A DNA stretch of 64,000 nt. It comes from Puffinus mauretanicus. Taxonomy: Eukaryota; Chordata; Aves; Procellariiformes; Procellariidae. The notes under the pieces were generated by a model that did not search any database, was not told the origin of the DNA, and saw nothing but the letters and a program-made list of their open reading frames with translations. The position numbers and the translations under genes are program-made. Below, piece by piece: positions 1-11,900 of the stretch; position 1 is the stretch's first letter; the number at the start of each line of letters is the position of its first letter. Location of the stretch: NCBI GenBank assembly GCA_023333565.1, contig JAJKFH010001166.1, positions 26,045 through 90,044 of the forward strand, written 5' to 3'.

Positions 1-1689
1 TGCTGAGATGTGGAAGACATCTTTCCCTTTTGCCTTATGTTCTTCACCTAAATCCTATAATTACAGGTTATTAAGTAATATGTTGATTGAACTAAAGGCC
101 AATGAATTGCATTTTTTTTCAAAGTCAGAAATAGTAACTTAACTGGAAAAATACCCTACAGCTTTTACATAAAAAATAAGTCTCCACTTGTTGCTAGGTT
201 ACAACAGCCTGTTTAGAAAAGGTCAGGAATGGCAATATGAGTATTAGTGAGAATGTGTCCATTTCTGATTAAAGCTGATAGAAAATTTGAGGACAGATTC
301 TACAAAACAGATCTGGAATCAGAGTAACGCAAGACTTGTTTTTGTCTCTGCTTAGTTGCTTGTAAGAGTGGAACACTTAAGTGTCTGACAGGATCCCCCA
401 ATACTAATTAGAACTAAGTATATGCTCACTCCTCTTCGATAAAACCATCTTTTACAGATGGGAAACTGTTAATGCAAAACAGCACAAAGCTCTCTGCATC
501 GTCCCAAGACTGCATCCTGTATGATGCTAGAGAAGACCAGGCGAATTGCTGGAAGAAAGTTAGATGTTCTGAAGGCGAATCCACACTCCATGTGGTAAAT
601 GAGGAGTTACACGTTTCTGCAAATGACTGACAATGACGTTACTGAGGTCTGCCTTATATACCAGCACAGCACAAAATACTTAACATGAATACAGGACAAT
701 TATCAATGGGTTTAAGTTACAAGATCACAGTTAAACATCAGCAAAATCTTTCTTAATGGGATTAACAGCACAGATTGCCTTTGGAAGTTTTTTGGCAAAG
801 GTAATTAAATGTATACTGAGACTAGGAAATGTACAGTTGGGGAAAAGAAGACCGAGCAAATGACTTCTTAAAGCTATATTGTTTTTAATTCTTTGTTCTT
901 GTTCTGCAAGGATTTCTAGAAGGTTCTGGAAAGATGCAAACTTTCCCTAAAAAATGATTTGTGCAAGAAATACTCAAAACCTGTCAGAAGCTCCAACACT
1001 TATCCTTTGCATCCTCTCTCCTCCATATTCATAATGACTGTGAAACAATCTGTTAATAAACTTTTAAAGCTATTTTTAAGTTTTCAAATGAAAAAAAAAT
1101 TGTTTTACTTAAAGCCTTAGACCCTCAATGGCCTAAATGCTACTCTCCCCTGATCGGAGAACAAGAAAAGGGCCTAAAGATCCTTTATTTTGCCCAAGTG
1201 TTAGCACAAAGCCTACTATATAGCATTTATAAGTCTATTTTTTAACATTTACATGGTAGTTCTCGCAGCCAGCGAGTGAGAGTGGGGTTCCGATTTCTCC
1301 ATTTCCTGCACGGATACAGAGGGAACGCCAAGGCCTGAATGAAGCTAGGAGTGTGTCACCTAACCCATCTGTAACTGCAGTGCATAACAAGCCGTGTTAC
1401 CCCTATGAAACCTGGGCAATAGCATTTTGGAGAAACTGCGAGATGTGAGCAGTCCGACGGCAAAAGATATTGGCGTTTGGGGACTGGTGCCCAGCAGAGG
1501 ATTAGGGAGAGCTGTACTTCCAGGCGCGCTGCGGCTGTGATCTGCAACTGACTCAGCCGCGCCCGGGCACAGGGCAATCAATCCCTGGAAGCCAGCCCTT
1601 CCCATTTTAAGCAGCTACCTTTGCCCCTGCTAAGGAGAGTGGCACAGCGCACCAGCTCACCGAGGCTTAAGGCGAGGGAAGCGAGCAGC
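1..1689. other. Upstream flank, no gene recognised
   Basis: This AT-rich flank lies upstream of the CpG island. GC content rises from about 1250 towards the island. I looked on both strands for the N-terminus of CEP120, which I recall as the head-to-head upstream neighbour of CSNK1G3 in human, and did not see it. No RNA gene or mobile element is recognised. The short open frames on the minus strand at 1356-1605 have no recognisable product. Confidence 0.6.
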
Positions 1690-2976
1690 TGAGGCGGAGG
1701 GGCTCGCCGGGCGCAGCCCGCCACCGCCCCCTCCTTTGAACCGGATCTCTTAAGTTTTGAGGGGAAGCAGCGGGGATGGCGCGGCCGGCGACCGGCAGCC
1801 AGACACCTCCCGGTGCCCAAAGCGCACCCAAGCGCCGTCCCCTAGCCGGACCCCTCCGGACGCTGCCGCCCGCTCCCGCCCGGCGCGGGGTGACCGTTAC
1901 CTGCCCCTCAGCGCTGAGGGAGGACCGATTAGCAACTGGAGCCGCCGCTCCCGCCGCGGCTCACCCCCGCCCGCCTCGCACTGCCACGCCCAGCCCCTCC
2001 CTCATTGGCTACCTTCTCTGCCCACCAGCGCGCCCCGCCCCCCCGAGGCCTGGCGTCCGCTTCTCGTCTCCCGAGTGGCCGGCGGGCCCTGTCAATCTCT
2101 CGCGCGAGGGGCGAGAGGCGCCGATCGCCCTTGGCGGAACGCTCCCACTCTCCCCTCTCCGAGAAGCCCCGCCCACGCCCCCCCTCCTCCTCCGGGCGCA
2201 GACGCGGCCCACCCGCCCGGGGCTCCTGCCGCGGTGGGAAGGGGAGGGGGCTGAGGGTCGCTGCCGCTTCTCCTCTGCCTCGGAGCACCTCTCCGGCTGC
2301 GCGCCCCCCGGCTGGCCCCCCCCAGCAGGGCAGGGTCAAGGAGCAGTGCCCAGAAGCGAAGGGCCGGCCGGACACCGGGCGCCGACCTTCCCTCCCCTCA
2401 GCCCCTCCGCAGCGGCCTTTCGGAGGGGCGTCGATTGTGGCGGCCACAGCACTCCCTTCGGCCGAGGCCTTTAACCGTCTCCCTCCCCCTTCCTCCGGTA
2501 GCCGCGGGGTGGGCGGGGGCCAGAGCCCCCTACGTGCGGGCGCGCGCGCGCGGAGGCGGTTGCAGGTGGCGGTTGGAGGGGCTCGTGCTACCGGCCCGCG
2601 GGCGGGGACGCCGTCTGTCCTGGAGCCGTTGCGGGTCCTCGCTGCGCTCCTTCCTCCAGGTGGGAAGCGGGAGGGCGGCGGGCGGCTGCGCGCCCCTCTG
2701 CGGGGCGCGCCGGGCGGGAGTTAACGCCTCGTAGTGCGGGCCGTGGCGGCAGCGCGGGGCGAGGGGACACGACCCACGCTGGCGGTGGAAGAGGGCCCCT
2801 CGCTTTCCTGCATCTTCTCTCCGGGGAGGCAAGGGCTGTCGCTGTGAGACCTCCGACTGCCCTCCTTCTGACGAAGCGTTGCTGCCGGCGTCTTTGGTTT
2901 CCTGACTAATCGCCGATTTCGGTGGTGCTGGCGGTGGTTAGTCCGACCGAGCGTTGAACTGTTTTTGTAGGAACAA
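1690..2976 (+). promoter_or_regulatory. CSNK1G3: CpG-island promoter of CSNK1G3
   Basis: This is a strongly GC- and CpG-rich block bounded on both sides by AT-rich DNA, as expected for a housekeeping-type TATA-less promoter. Visible elements include a CCAAT box in reverse (ATTGG, 2004-2008), GC boxes at about 2032-2040, 2167-2180, 2509-2520 and 2596-2606, and an alternating CG run at 2541-2551 that resembles an NRF1 site. A good splice donor (CAA|GTGAGT) sits at its downstream edge at 2977. The transcription start cannot be fixed by eye. The long open frames in both strands reflect a shortage of stop codons in GC-rich DNA, not genes. Assignment to CSNK1G3 rests on position and strand; the nearest gene downstream is CSNK1G3. 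Confidence 0.8.
1895..1903 (-). other. Candidate splice donor of a divergent transcript
   Basis: Read on the minus strand this is CAG|GTAACG, a good donor inside the CpG island facing away from CSNK1G3. It would suit a divergent non-coding transcript, which is common at CpG-island promoters. No minus-strand coding exon is recognised to its left, so this rests on the motif and position only. Confidence 0.25.
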
Positions 2977-2982
2977 GTGAGT
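2971..2982 (+). other. CSNK1G3: Candidate splice donor of 5'UTR exon 1
   Basis: The sequence GAACAA|GTGAGT closely matches the donor consensus and lies where the CpG island ends. It would join a non-coding first exon (ending at 2976) to the ATG-bearing exon near 25.1 kb. A second, weaker candidate in the island is CCAG|GTGGGA near 2660. Transcript data are needed to choose between them. Confidence 0.45.
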
Positions 2983-5900
2983 AAATTCGTTTTCCTGTTC
3001 TGTAGAAGCAGGTTGCTGGAGTGCGTTTGTACTAGCTTGGTTAGCAGATTAGAGGCAAACTGAGCTGCCAGGGTTTTTTTCCTAAAAGAAAAAGTTATTT
3101 ACAAACACACTCTGAATATAGTGGTTTTAAGTTTCATTAGCTGAAAGTCAGTTATCAGTCTTAAGAGTGATATTTCAGTGAATTGCTGTGAAACTTTTAC
3201 AGAGTTTATTTTCAGGCTTCCCTGTTGACTTTGCTGGTAAACCCTTAATGGGTGTTAAAGTGACGTGCTATGTGTAAAAGGAATTGGAATATAACCGAAT
3301 TTTTTTTTTCTTAATGCATTTTGTATGTAAGGTCTTTTGTAAGTACATATGTAGTTATAAACATACACTGTGCAAAATTATCCTTTATTTTGCATGTTCT
3401 TAAGCATGATCATAAGTGAAGCACACTGTTAAGCATATTAAGTGTTGCTACCTGGGTTATGACTACTGGCAGGGATAAACAATTTATCTGCACTGTAGAC
3501 TCACACCTTTTCTGAACACTAATAAATGTCTAGCAGATACATTTTATCCTGAGCTGCTTTGGGATGTTAAAATCCAAGATGGGAGTAATGCAATTTTCCT
3601 TTTAGAGGGGATAGAGGTTTCTTTGTTAACTATCTTTAGGAGATGTCTTTTACTGACCTCAACATCCTTTTGTCAGTTTCTTTTGAATGGAGAAGATTCA
3701 ACAATTGAAATAGTATTTGCAGTGGAAATAAGTGGTATTTTATTGTGCTGGCCTGAAACAGAGAAATTACCTGGCAAACAGCAGACTAGTTCATCAGCTG
3801 AGAATGACTTTTAGCTAATGAAATGAATCTTTTGGTCTTGCTACTGTACTTTTGAATCAAATAGATGTATTTGCTTATAAAATGTAAATAAATTTCAGAA
3901 TCTAGAATACCAGTTCTGATACAGTGATACATTGTGTTTTCTGTAGCTTTTTTCCTGCGTGATCAAGATAAAGATATTCAAGGTTAGTTAGGGGATTCAA
4001 CTTGTTTGTTTGGAAGACTTGCAGGCGCTGTGTTAATAACCCTTTTGAAGTTGTTCTTCCCTAAAAACAAAAAAAGTCACTGAGCCTGCAAAAGAGTTTT
4101 TCCTCATCCCGTTTACTTATGTACAATTAACAAGACTGAATTTACTTCCTATGGTAATTTTTCACTTTTTAATAGTCTCATAACTAGATTAAATAAATTT
4201 TTAAAGCTGATGCAGTGTAGCAAAAGTTAATGTCCCAACTGCATCCGCAAAGTGTGTCCTATGAAAATAGGATTGTTTATGCTTCAGTAGTGACTATGCT
4301 AAGTTGTTCTGTGATTAGCAGTATAAAGTTACATGTATTTGTTACATCTCTACTTTTGTCTTAAACTTGTGTTTTAATAAAATATTGGGAAGTCTCCTGG
4401 TGTTTAAGATTAATTTAGTTTAGTTATGACTTTGAGACAACAATAGATCAAATGTGAGGAATAGGGAAGTGGCAGTGGTTACTTTCAACTTTCTAAAGAA
4501 CAGGGTACTGATCAGCTGTATTAACTATCTATCTAACTTTTCTTAAAAAGTCATACCATCTAAACAGTTTTTTCAGTCTGTTGTAAACAAAACAGGTTTT
4601 CTTTTTACTCTTAACTGATTGTTAAGAAAAACAGGTTTTTCTTTTTACTCTTAACTGATTGTTTTGGAATGGCATACACAAAAGTTATGATGCAATTAAA
4701 CGCACACACAAACCACAGGAAGAACAAAGTTGTAAAGGAGTTTGGGGTGCTGCGTCTTCACAGTTTAAGGTCACTGATTCAACTGGAAACAAACTGCAAG
4801 AGTTTTCGGTCAATCCTATGTACCCCACCTACAGTTGTATGAGCAAAAGAGCTGACACAGTGCTTAAGGGAAGAGTGGGACCATGCTTTTCAGCAGCGGA
4901 CTGTAGTTAGATGATCTTAAACTGATCGTGATACCTGGGCGTTATTTAGCAATGAAAATGGGATGGTATATTCCCAGGGAGCAACTAATGTACCCTGGAA
5001 GAGTAGGCAAAAGCATAAGAATTATAACATGTTGTTTGCTTTGCCTCTGGGCCTTTAACATTCTTTCAGAAATGTTTTGAGACTTCTGTATAATTTTTTT
5101 CCCTGATCTATTAAAAGGTAAAAAAGTAACTTTTATCTAATTGTTGTATACTTTCTGGCAATCCTTAATTTGAATTTTTTTTCCTTTTTTTTTTTTTTAT
5201 GCAGGCATTTTAATGCTTCCTCAATGCTGCTGCAGAATCAATGCAGTGAAATCAAGCCTGCTGCTGCTGAGGTTATTTTTCAGAGCATAGTTCTGAGTAG
5301 CCTCCTAGACATCGTCATTGGGGTTCTCGAGGTTTGTGGGCCACAGCTGAAATAGTTCAGTGAAGAAAAATATGTGTGTTTAAGCTAAATAGTTGCATAA
5401 ATAAAAGCAGACTAGTTAGAACATAGTTAAAGGCTAGGCTGATGATCACAGATAAAGACAGTGACTGGAACATCTGTTCCTCCCTGTGACCTTAGGTAAG
5501 CCACTTATAATTGAATGTCCTCTTTGGCATAGGGAGAATGTAGGAGAGCAGATATTACACACCAGTCTATGCTGTAGAATTGGTTTGGATTTTGGTTACT
5601 TAGAGAGCTTTCTGAAAGCAGTACTTTAAAAAGAAATTCTGAAACTCTTAGTGAGTAGTAAAGTCCTCAGCTATGTTCCAAAAATATAGATGAATTTATT
5701 TTGATCGGATTTAGCTCATCTGTTATGTTTAGTTCTAGTGTTCAATAGATTATATGTTCGTTACCTTAAATGAATGAATAGGATTCTTTCTAAGAAAAGG
5801 TGCAGAGAATATTTGTAAATATTAAATATGCAACACTTTCAGAATGTTACAAATGTGTTTACCGGTGCATTCTCCTAGGATGTTTATTGAACTGTTTATT

Positions 5901-8310
5901 ATCCTTCATCAGTTGCATAGAGCATTTTTGTTTTAACACGTTTCATGGTAGTTACCCCTAATCCACTCTTCTCTTTCTTGTTTATTCCTTTATCTGGTGT
6001 TTTTGAGTATAGCTACATGTAAAAGCTCAGCATACATTTTAGGAAAGCTTTTTAATATAAGATAGATAATACCCACTTTTGGCTGTTCAAAGAGGGGTAT
6101 TTTATACAAAATAAGTGTACCCTGTAGGTATGGAAAGTTGACAAATTGTTTTGCCCTTTGTGTGTCTGGTATCTTATTGCTGCCTTGTGCAGTGGAGTTA
6201 GGAATGGGAGGAGACATATTAATAAGTCAGAACTGTCTTTGCAAAAACATTTAGTCGGATAACTGTAGGTCATAGAACTCCATGACAGACACACAGGTAA
6301 GATTTGTGTACTTCAGGTAGGTTTACTGCTTAATCTGACTTCATGTAGAACATCACTAATGTAATTACAACAGTGTTTTCTTATGCTTTATAATCTTCCC
6401 TGAAGGTTTACTAGCCTGTTTAACTTCTAACATACCAAGACTTTTTTAATAACTGTTTTACTTAACTAAAATCTGTTAGTAATTTAATGTCATTTTCCTA
6501 GAAAAGAGGTTTTTTCCACATTACATGGTTGTAATTGCCTGTGTGGGAATTTGTACCCTTCATCAACCACAGGTTTAAATTATGTTATTTTCAATTAAGA
6601 CAGGATGTGGACTATAACAATGGAGGATAATGTCCTCTTCAGTAATATGAAAATACAGAGATGTTTTATGACAAGCAGGGCCTAGGTTCCAGTTTAAAGT
6701 ATGTGGTTTGTCACACTTTCTTGTAGTCTCTATGTTTATTTGTTGAGTAATTCTTGAGGTGCCATGCTCTTTATTCAGTAAACCATGTACAATAACAGAA
6801 AGTAGATGGAACAGTTTCAAACGGAAGCATAGTTAATGGCGATGTTTGGGTGGCAGTTAGCCTGTGGAGGTCACTGAGAACAAGTGTGCTGTCTTTTAAG
6901 AGGTGCACTAACCTACTGTGAAACAGCAGTCATTGAAATTAAATCATAGGCTGTTGGTAAGGTTGTCCTCTCTATTACCAGGTATTTCTTCCCCTGCCCT
7001 ATGCCTGGCTGTGCAGTTTTGTATTTCCACTCTTGCTCTACATCTCTCTTGTAGGTTAGTGAGTCTAATGGCTTTATAGAGTTATATAGACGTGCTTTAT
7101 AGAGTGCTGAGACTGGTCTAAAGTAAGCAACCAGAGCAGCAGGTACCTGTGGTCAGAGGCAGCAGGAGGAGAGAGCCGTCATGCTGACCTATTATATTGT
7201 CTAATTGCATTTTTCAAAACAAAATTTCAGACTTAGATTGTCTGTATTGTTACTTTAAAACTGTTCTTTTTGGTTCAGTTTGTCTTTGGGCATGAGGTGC
7301 TATTACCTAGTAAATGTTCATCTGTTATGTTTGGAAGGCTGCATGGGCTGTATTTTCATAGAAAAATACTGTTGTTGAGAAGTACAGGCTCCTTGGCAGA
7401 TTACCTTTGTGATGCTGGAACTTGTAATTTAGCCCAGGGTAGGACGCACCTTTGCAGCCTAGAAGAAAGTACTGTTCAAAAATTGTTTTGTTATGTATAG
7501 AAAAATCTCTCAGGACCTTTCTGTATTTAAGGCACTAAACATTTTCCATTTGAGGTTGTTATATTTGGACTTAAATGAAGCATTTCTATATGTAAAGACA
7601 TGAAAGACTTTCCATGTTTCAACAGCTTTTTGATGTGATAATATAAAGCAATCTTATAAAGGTGTTCTGTGATGCTTTAGAGGAGTTCCACTAGCTTAAA
7701 ATGAAGTACATAACTAATTTCAGATATTATTGATATTGTTGGTGTCAGTTTAAATGTAGATAATGTCCATAAATACAGACATCTTAATTTCTCCAGTAAT
7801 CTTGGAAAGATGAAGTAATACTGTAGAGATTGCGGTCAGGGACATGATTGCTCTAAGGGTCATGGGAGACATGTTTCACTCTAACATCAACCACTAGTAT
7901 TTTCTTGATTGTGCTTTGCAAACACTGACTTCTGGAAACAAAGAAGTTCAGTGTAAAACGTTCTTCCTTTATCTTTTTGTGGAAAATTGTCTGAAACAAT
8001 TGCTACTCATTCATTTCTTACAGTATTTCAGGAGCAGGTTGCTCAATATATCAGGTTATGAAAGTTTTTACTTCTGTTTAACATTTGCTGCCAGTAGGCT
8101 GACGCATCTTTAAATCTGGAGGGATAACAAATGATGAAACTTGAATTTACAGGTAACAGTAAACAGGCAGAGAAGAATTTTACCAACAGACAACAGGAAG
8201 ACAGAATGGCTAAATTTATTCTTAAGCTTTTGCCAGCCTGAGATATAAATGTCTTTACCTTCCAGAAATGGTCTCTTAAAGTTTGCTTTTAATTTTCTGA
8301 CTTTGAGCTC
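2977..8310 (+). other. CSNK1G3 intron 1, first part
   Basis: This stretch is AT-rich and non-coding. It holds a tandem duplication (4588-4662) and a poly-T tract (about 5171-5200) ending in a canonical acceptor-like AG. No gene or RNA is recognised. Confidence 0.6.
4588..4662. repeat. Tandem duplication, two ~35-37 bp copies
   Basis: A segment with the core CTTTTTACTCTTAACTGATT occurs twice, at 4588-4622 and 4626-4662. The copies differ by about two inserted bases in homopolymer runs. It looks like a recent local duplication. Confidence 0.85.
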
Positions 8311-8908
8311 TGTCATTGTTTAACCCAAGCCAGCAACTAAGCATCACACAGCCGCTTGCTCGCTCCCACCCTGGTGGATGGGGGAGAGAATTGCGAGAGT
8401 AAAAGTGAGAAAACTCGTGGGTTGGGATAAAGACAGTTTAATAAGTAAGGCAAAAGCCTTGCACCCAAGCAAAGCAAAACAAGGAATTTATTCACTGCTT
8501 CCCATGGGCAGGCAGGTGTTCAGCCATCTCCAGGGAAGCAGGGCTCCATCACGCGTAACAGTTACTTGGGAAGACAAACGCCATCACTCCGAACTTCCCC
8601 CCCTTCCTTCTTCTTCCCCCAGCCTTATATGCTGAGCATGACGTCATATGGTATGGACTATCCCTTTGGTCAGTTGGGGTCAGCTGTCCCAGCTGTGTCC
8701 CCTCCCAACTTCTTGTGCACCCCCAGCCTACTCGCTGGTGGGGTGGTGGTGTGAAGAGCAGAAAAGGCCTTGACTCTGTATGAGCACTGCTCAGCAATAA
8801 CTGAAACATCCCTGTGTTATCAACGCTGTTTCCAGCACAAATCCAAAACATAGCCGCATACTAGCTACTATGAAGAAAATTAACTCTATCCAAACCAAAA
8901 CCAGCACA
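8311..8908 (-). mobile_element. Solo LTR, ERV family A, intron 1
   Basis: This near-complete LTR on the minus strand has ends that match the other family A copies in the window (34899-35474 and 63628 onward), with some divergence at both tips. On the minus strand a perfect CRE (TGACGTCA, 8639-8646) precedes a weak TATA-like box (about 8624-8630), and an ATTAAA poly(A) signal follows. Flanking 5-mers AGCTC (8306-8310) and AGCTG (8909-8913) differ by one base and look like a decayed 5-bp target duplication. No internal viral sequence is present, so it is a solo LTR. It belongs to the subfamily with the 'aagcaaagcaaaacaaggaa' segment. Confidence 0.88.
8639..8646. promoter_or_regulatory. Perfect CRE (TGACGTCA) in LTR
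   Basis: This 8-bp palindrome is the consensus CREB/ATF site. It lies about 10 bp upstream of the minus-strand TATA-like box in the LTR. The same position is a perfect CRE in the copies at 52379 and 63956 and is mutated in those near 16770 and 35230. Confidence 0.6.
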
Positions 8909-11900
8909 AGCTGTAAGTAAAATCTGTTGATTGAACTTGGAATTTTCTTCTGGGAAAAAAAAAAAGTATTTTTTAAGGAAGTAAGGTTGCAGTTCTCTCA
9001 TCTGCTGCCTATACAAATGTGGAACTTGTTGGGCAGTTTTAACCAAGCTTAGATTTTTATGCCTCTGAAGATACGTTCCTATAAGCTTCATAAAAAACAA
9101 TTTAGATAGAGTAGATATTTATTAACTACCCACAGTAAAGGAAAGACATTATCTGTGGTAGTAGCTTGAGAGCTCTTCAGCTTGCAACTTGTAGTACTGG
9201 GCAAGCAACAGTACATCTCTCTTACTCACTGAGTGAGAAGTGAAGGTAAGAGTTTTATTGTGGGAAGAAACTAGGGCTTTTGCAAAAAAGAGCTCAAGAT
9301 GTAACAGAGGGAGGCCTGGGAACAGTGTGGAAACATGAAAGATATCCAACAAGCTGAAGTTACTGCAATGAGGCTGTGTGGGTGTTGAACACTAATCTGT
9401 AGAGAGTAAGCTTAGCTAACATTGTTGCTTTTCAGGAACAATTTGCTTAGTCTGAATCTATCTTACTCTCCCAAAGTAGTAAATTAAGAGTTTACTACAG
9501 AGTGCCTGCATCAAGATACTGACACTTTCTTATTTTAGTGAATGAGAATTTTGTTTTAAATTAAAATTGGTGTAGTCTGTTAATTGCCATCAGACCTTGG
9601 CAAAACCGATTTCAGTAGCATACAGGTTATTTTGTTCTCAGAACTTTCCCTTTACACCAGATGATTTCATATTTGGTTTTGTATAAAACTTTGGGAGACT
9701 TGTTTTTTCCACTGAGTTTCATAGGAAGTCATTGGTTTAAGTATGTTTTATATTAGATGATTAATGATGAATTTAAGATCTCAGCTGTGGCTAATGTTTT
9801 TTTTCTTTAAATTTGTGTTATTACGCATCTTGTGTTCAATATGAAGGTGGCAAGCATGATTCTAATTGGTGTGGTGTCTGAGGCTTTTTATCTGTAACGT
9901 TTTATTCCGTATTAAACTTATAAAGCAAGAAGAAAACTTTATAGAAGTCTTTTTGAGAACGTAATGCTGTAGTTTCATTTTAATTAAGACATTTGAGGTA
10001 GGCATTGCAGTGAAAGCCATGCATGTGAGGGGAGAGTTGCAAGTATATCTGATAGTGAAGTACTTGGAATTCATTGCTGAAGAAAGGTACCTATCTAATT
10101 TATGGAGACTATTAAAACAGCGGAATCATTTGATTGCCATGTAGTTTGTTATACTCAGAAAACCTTGACAGATTCATAGCTGTAAAACTTACTCTGGAGA
10201 CATTTTCCTGTACTGTGGGTTATCCTTTCCTTATGTGCAGAGTTGGCAGGAACATCTATGGTTAATATCTGTTATAAGGTTATGTATTTTCAGTGGCAAA
10301 AACATTATCAAATTAAGTCTGAAGTCTTTCAAACTAGTTTCTGCCTCAAACAGAAATAGGAATAGTTTGGATTAAACCACTTGGCTGATTTGAAAAATAA
10401 ACATAAGGAAAGACCTACCAATATGAGTGGAGGAAAAAAAACAAAACAAAACCAAAGAAAAACTCTCATCCAACTAATCAACTTGCTGATAAGTTCTGGT
10501 ACTGTTAAGTTAAAGCATGTACTAGACTTGTGGTGGGGTGGTTTATCAATCTCTTCATTGTTACTTAGTCAAGTTTTGCTGAGGTCTAAGGCTCTTGGAA
10601 ACACTGTTTATAATAGTCCAACAGAGCTGACAGTTTGGAAGAAATTGTACAAAAATTAAGTCCTGACTGTCTTCAAGTCTGGGCTGCATGACTGGAACAA
10701 AACTTTGCTGGAACCTGCTCTGTCATGTTGATGGGAGATTGCTGTGCTGCCAGGAATTTAACACAAAGTGACTTTCCAGCTTATGATTTCTACGTTTTCC
10801 TTGTTTCTACCCAGGAAAATGAGGAAACACATGACTTCAACAATGAGTGAGTGACTAGGGCTGTGACTTGGTCTTTGTCTGAGCCAGGGGACAAAGGAGT
10901 ATTTCCCACCTCCCAGATCCCAGTGCATGTATTCATACTGGCCATGTATGGAAGAGCATGCTTTGAGCTGCAGTTCAGTACAGTTGTAGCTGGACTAAAG
11001 TAGAAGGAGAGCTATAGGGGGAAAAAAGCCCAAGTGATTTAGGAACAGTTAAGAGGGCAAATTTAATTTTGGTAAGGTCAGAATGAGGAAAGGCAGAGGT
11101 ACTAAAACATACTCTCAGTAGTTCTACGTTGTCAAAGCCTGTGAAACTTAAGTACATGCCTCTGGAGGTCTGGCCTCATAAAAAGGAGTAATGTTCAATA
11201 TTACCGGTAGTAGATGACTGTCATATGGGATCAAATCATGATCTGTGATATCTTATTTTCTAGGCTTGTTTTTCAGGAGTGTAGCCCAGTAGTTAACGTC
11301 TGATGTGACTGCAGTTGCAAGTTGAAAAATTCCAGAGTTAAAATCATTTAACTTGAATTTGGCTCCCCTCTAAGTTCTTACAGTAGAATATGACTATGTA
11401 ATTAAATATAAGGGTGAGGAGGAATTGGTCTCAGTGAATTAAATAGACTTTTCATTTTTAAAACTGCTGTTCACAATCACTGTGGAATGCTAGAGCACAC
11501 TATGAACCTTATCTTATCCAAATTCTAACCTGAAAACAGAATTAGTGTCTTTTGGACTCTTAGAAAATGTTTTTTTTCCACATAGCACAGGAGTGCTTCA
11601 CCATCGTGCTTAATTTTGCCTTCAGATATAGTTATGGTGTTAGATGAAATGTAATGATATCCTTGCTTTGTTTTCTAGCTTTTAGATGTATTCAACTTTA
11701 CAGTTTCTTTAGCGTAGCTTTAAGCTAATCTATACCTTTCAGTTGTTCTGCTATAACAGTTGTTATAGCAATGCTTGGTGTAGAAAATTGAAACATCTAT
11801 TATGTAGCATTAGCTAGCTCAGCATTAGCTTTCTGTCAGCTGTGGACAATACAGCACATTTAAGTGTGTGTGTGGGTGGCGTTGGAAAAGTGAAAAAACA

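Noticed and set aside
1757..2832. Overlapping long open frames on both strands
   Set aside because: CpG-island composition gives few stop codons; the proteins are Pro/Arg/Ala-rich with no domain.
5203..5355. Possible alternative 5'UTR exon after a strong poly-T/AG acceptor
   Set aside because: The downstream donor (GAG|GTTTGT) is weak and there is no other support.
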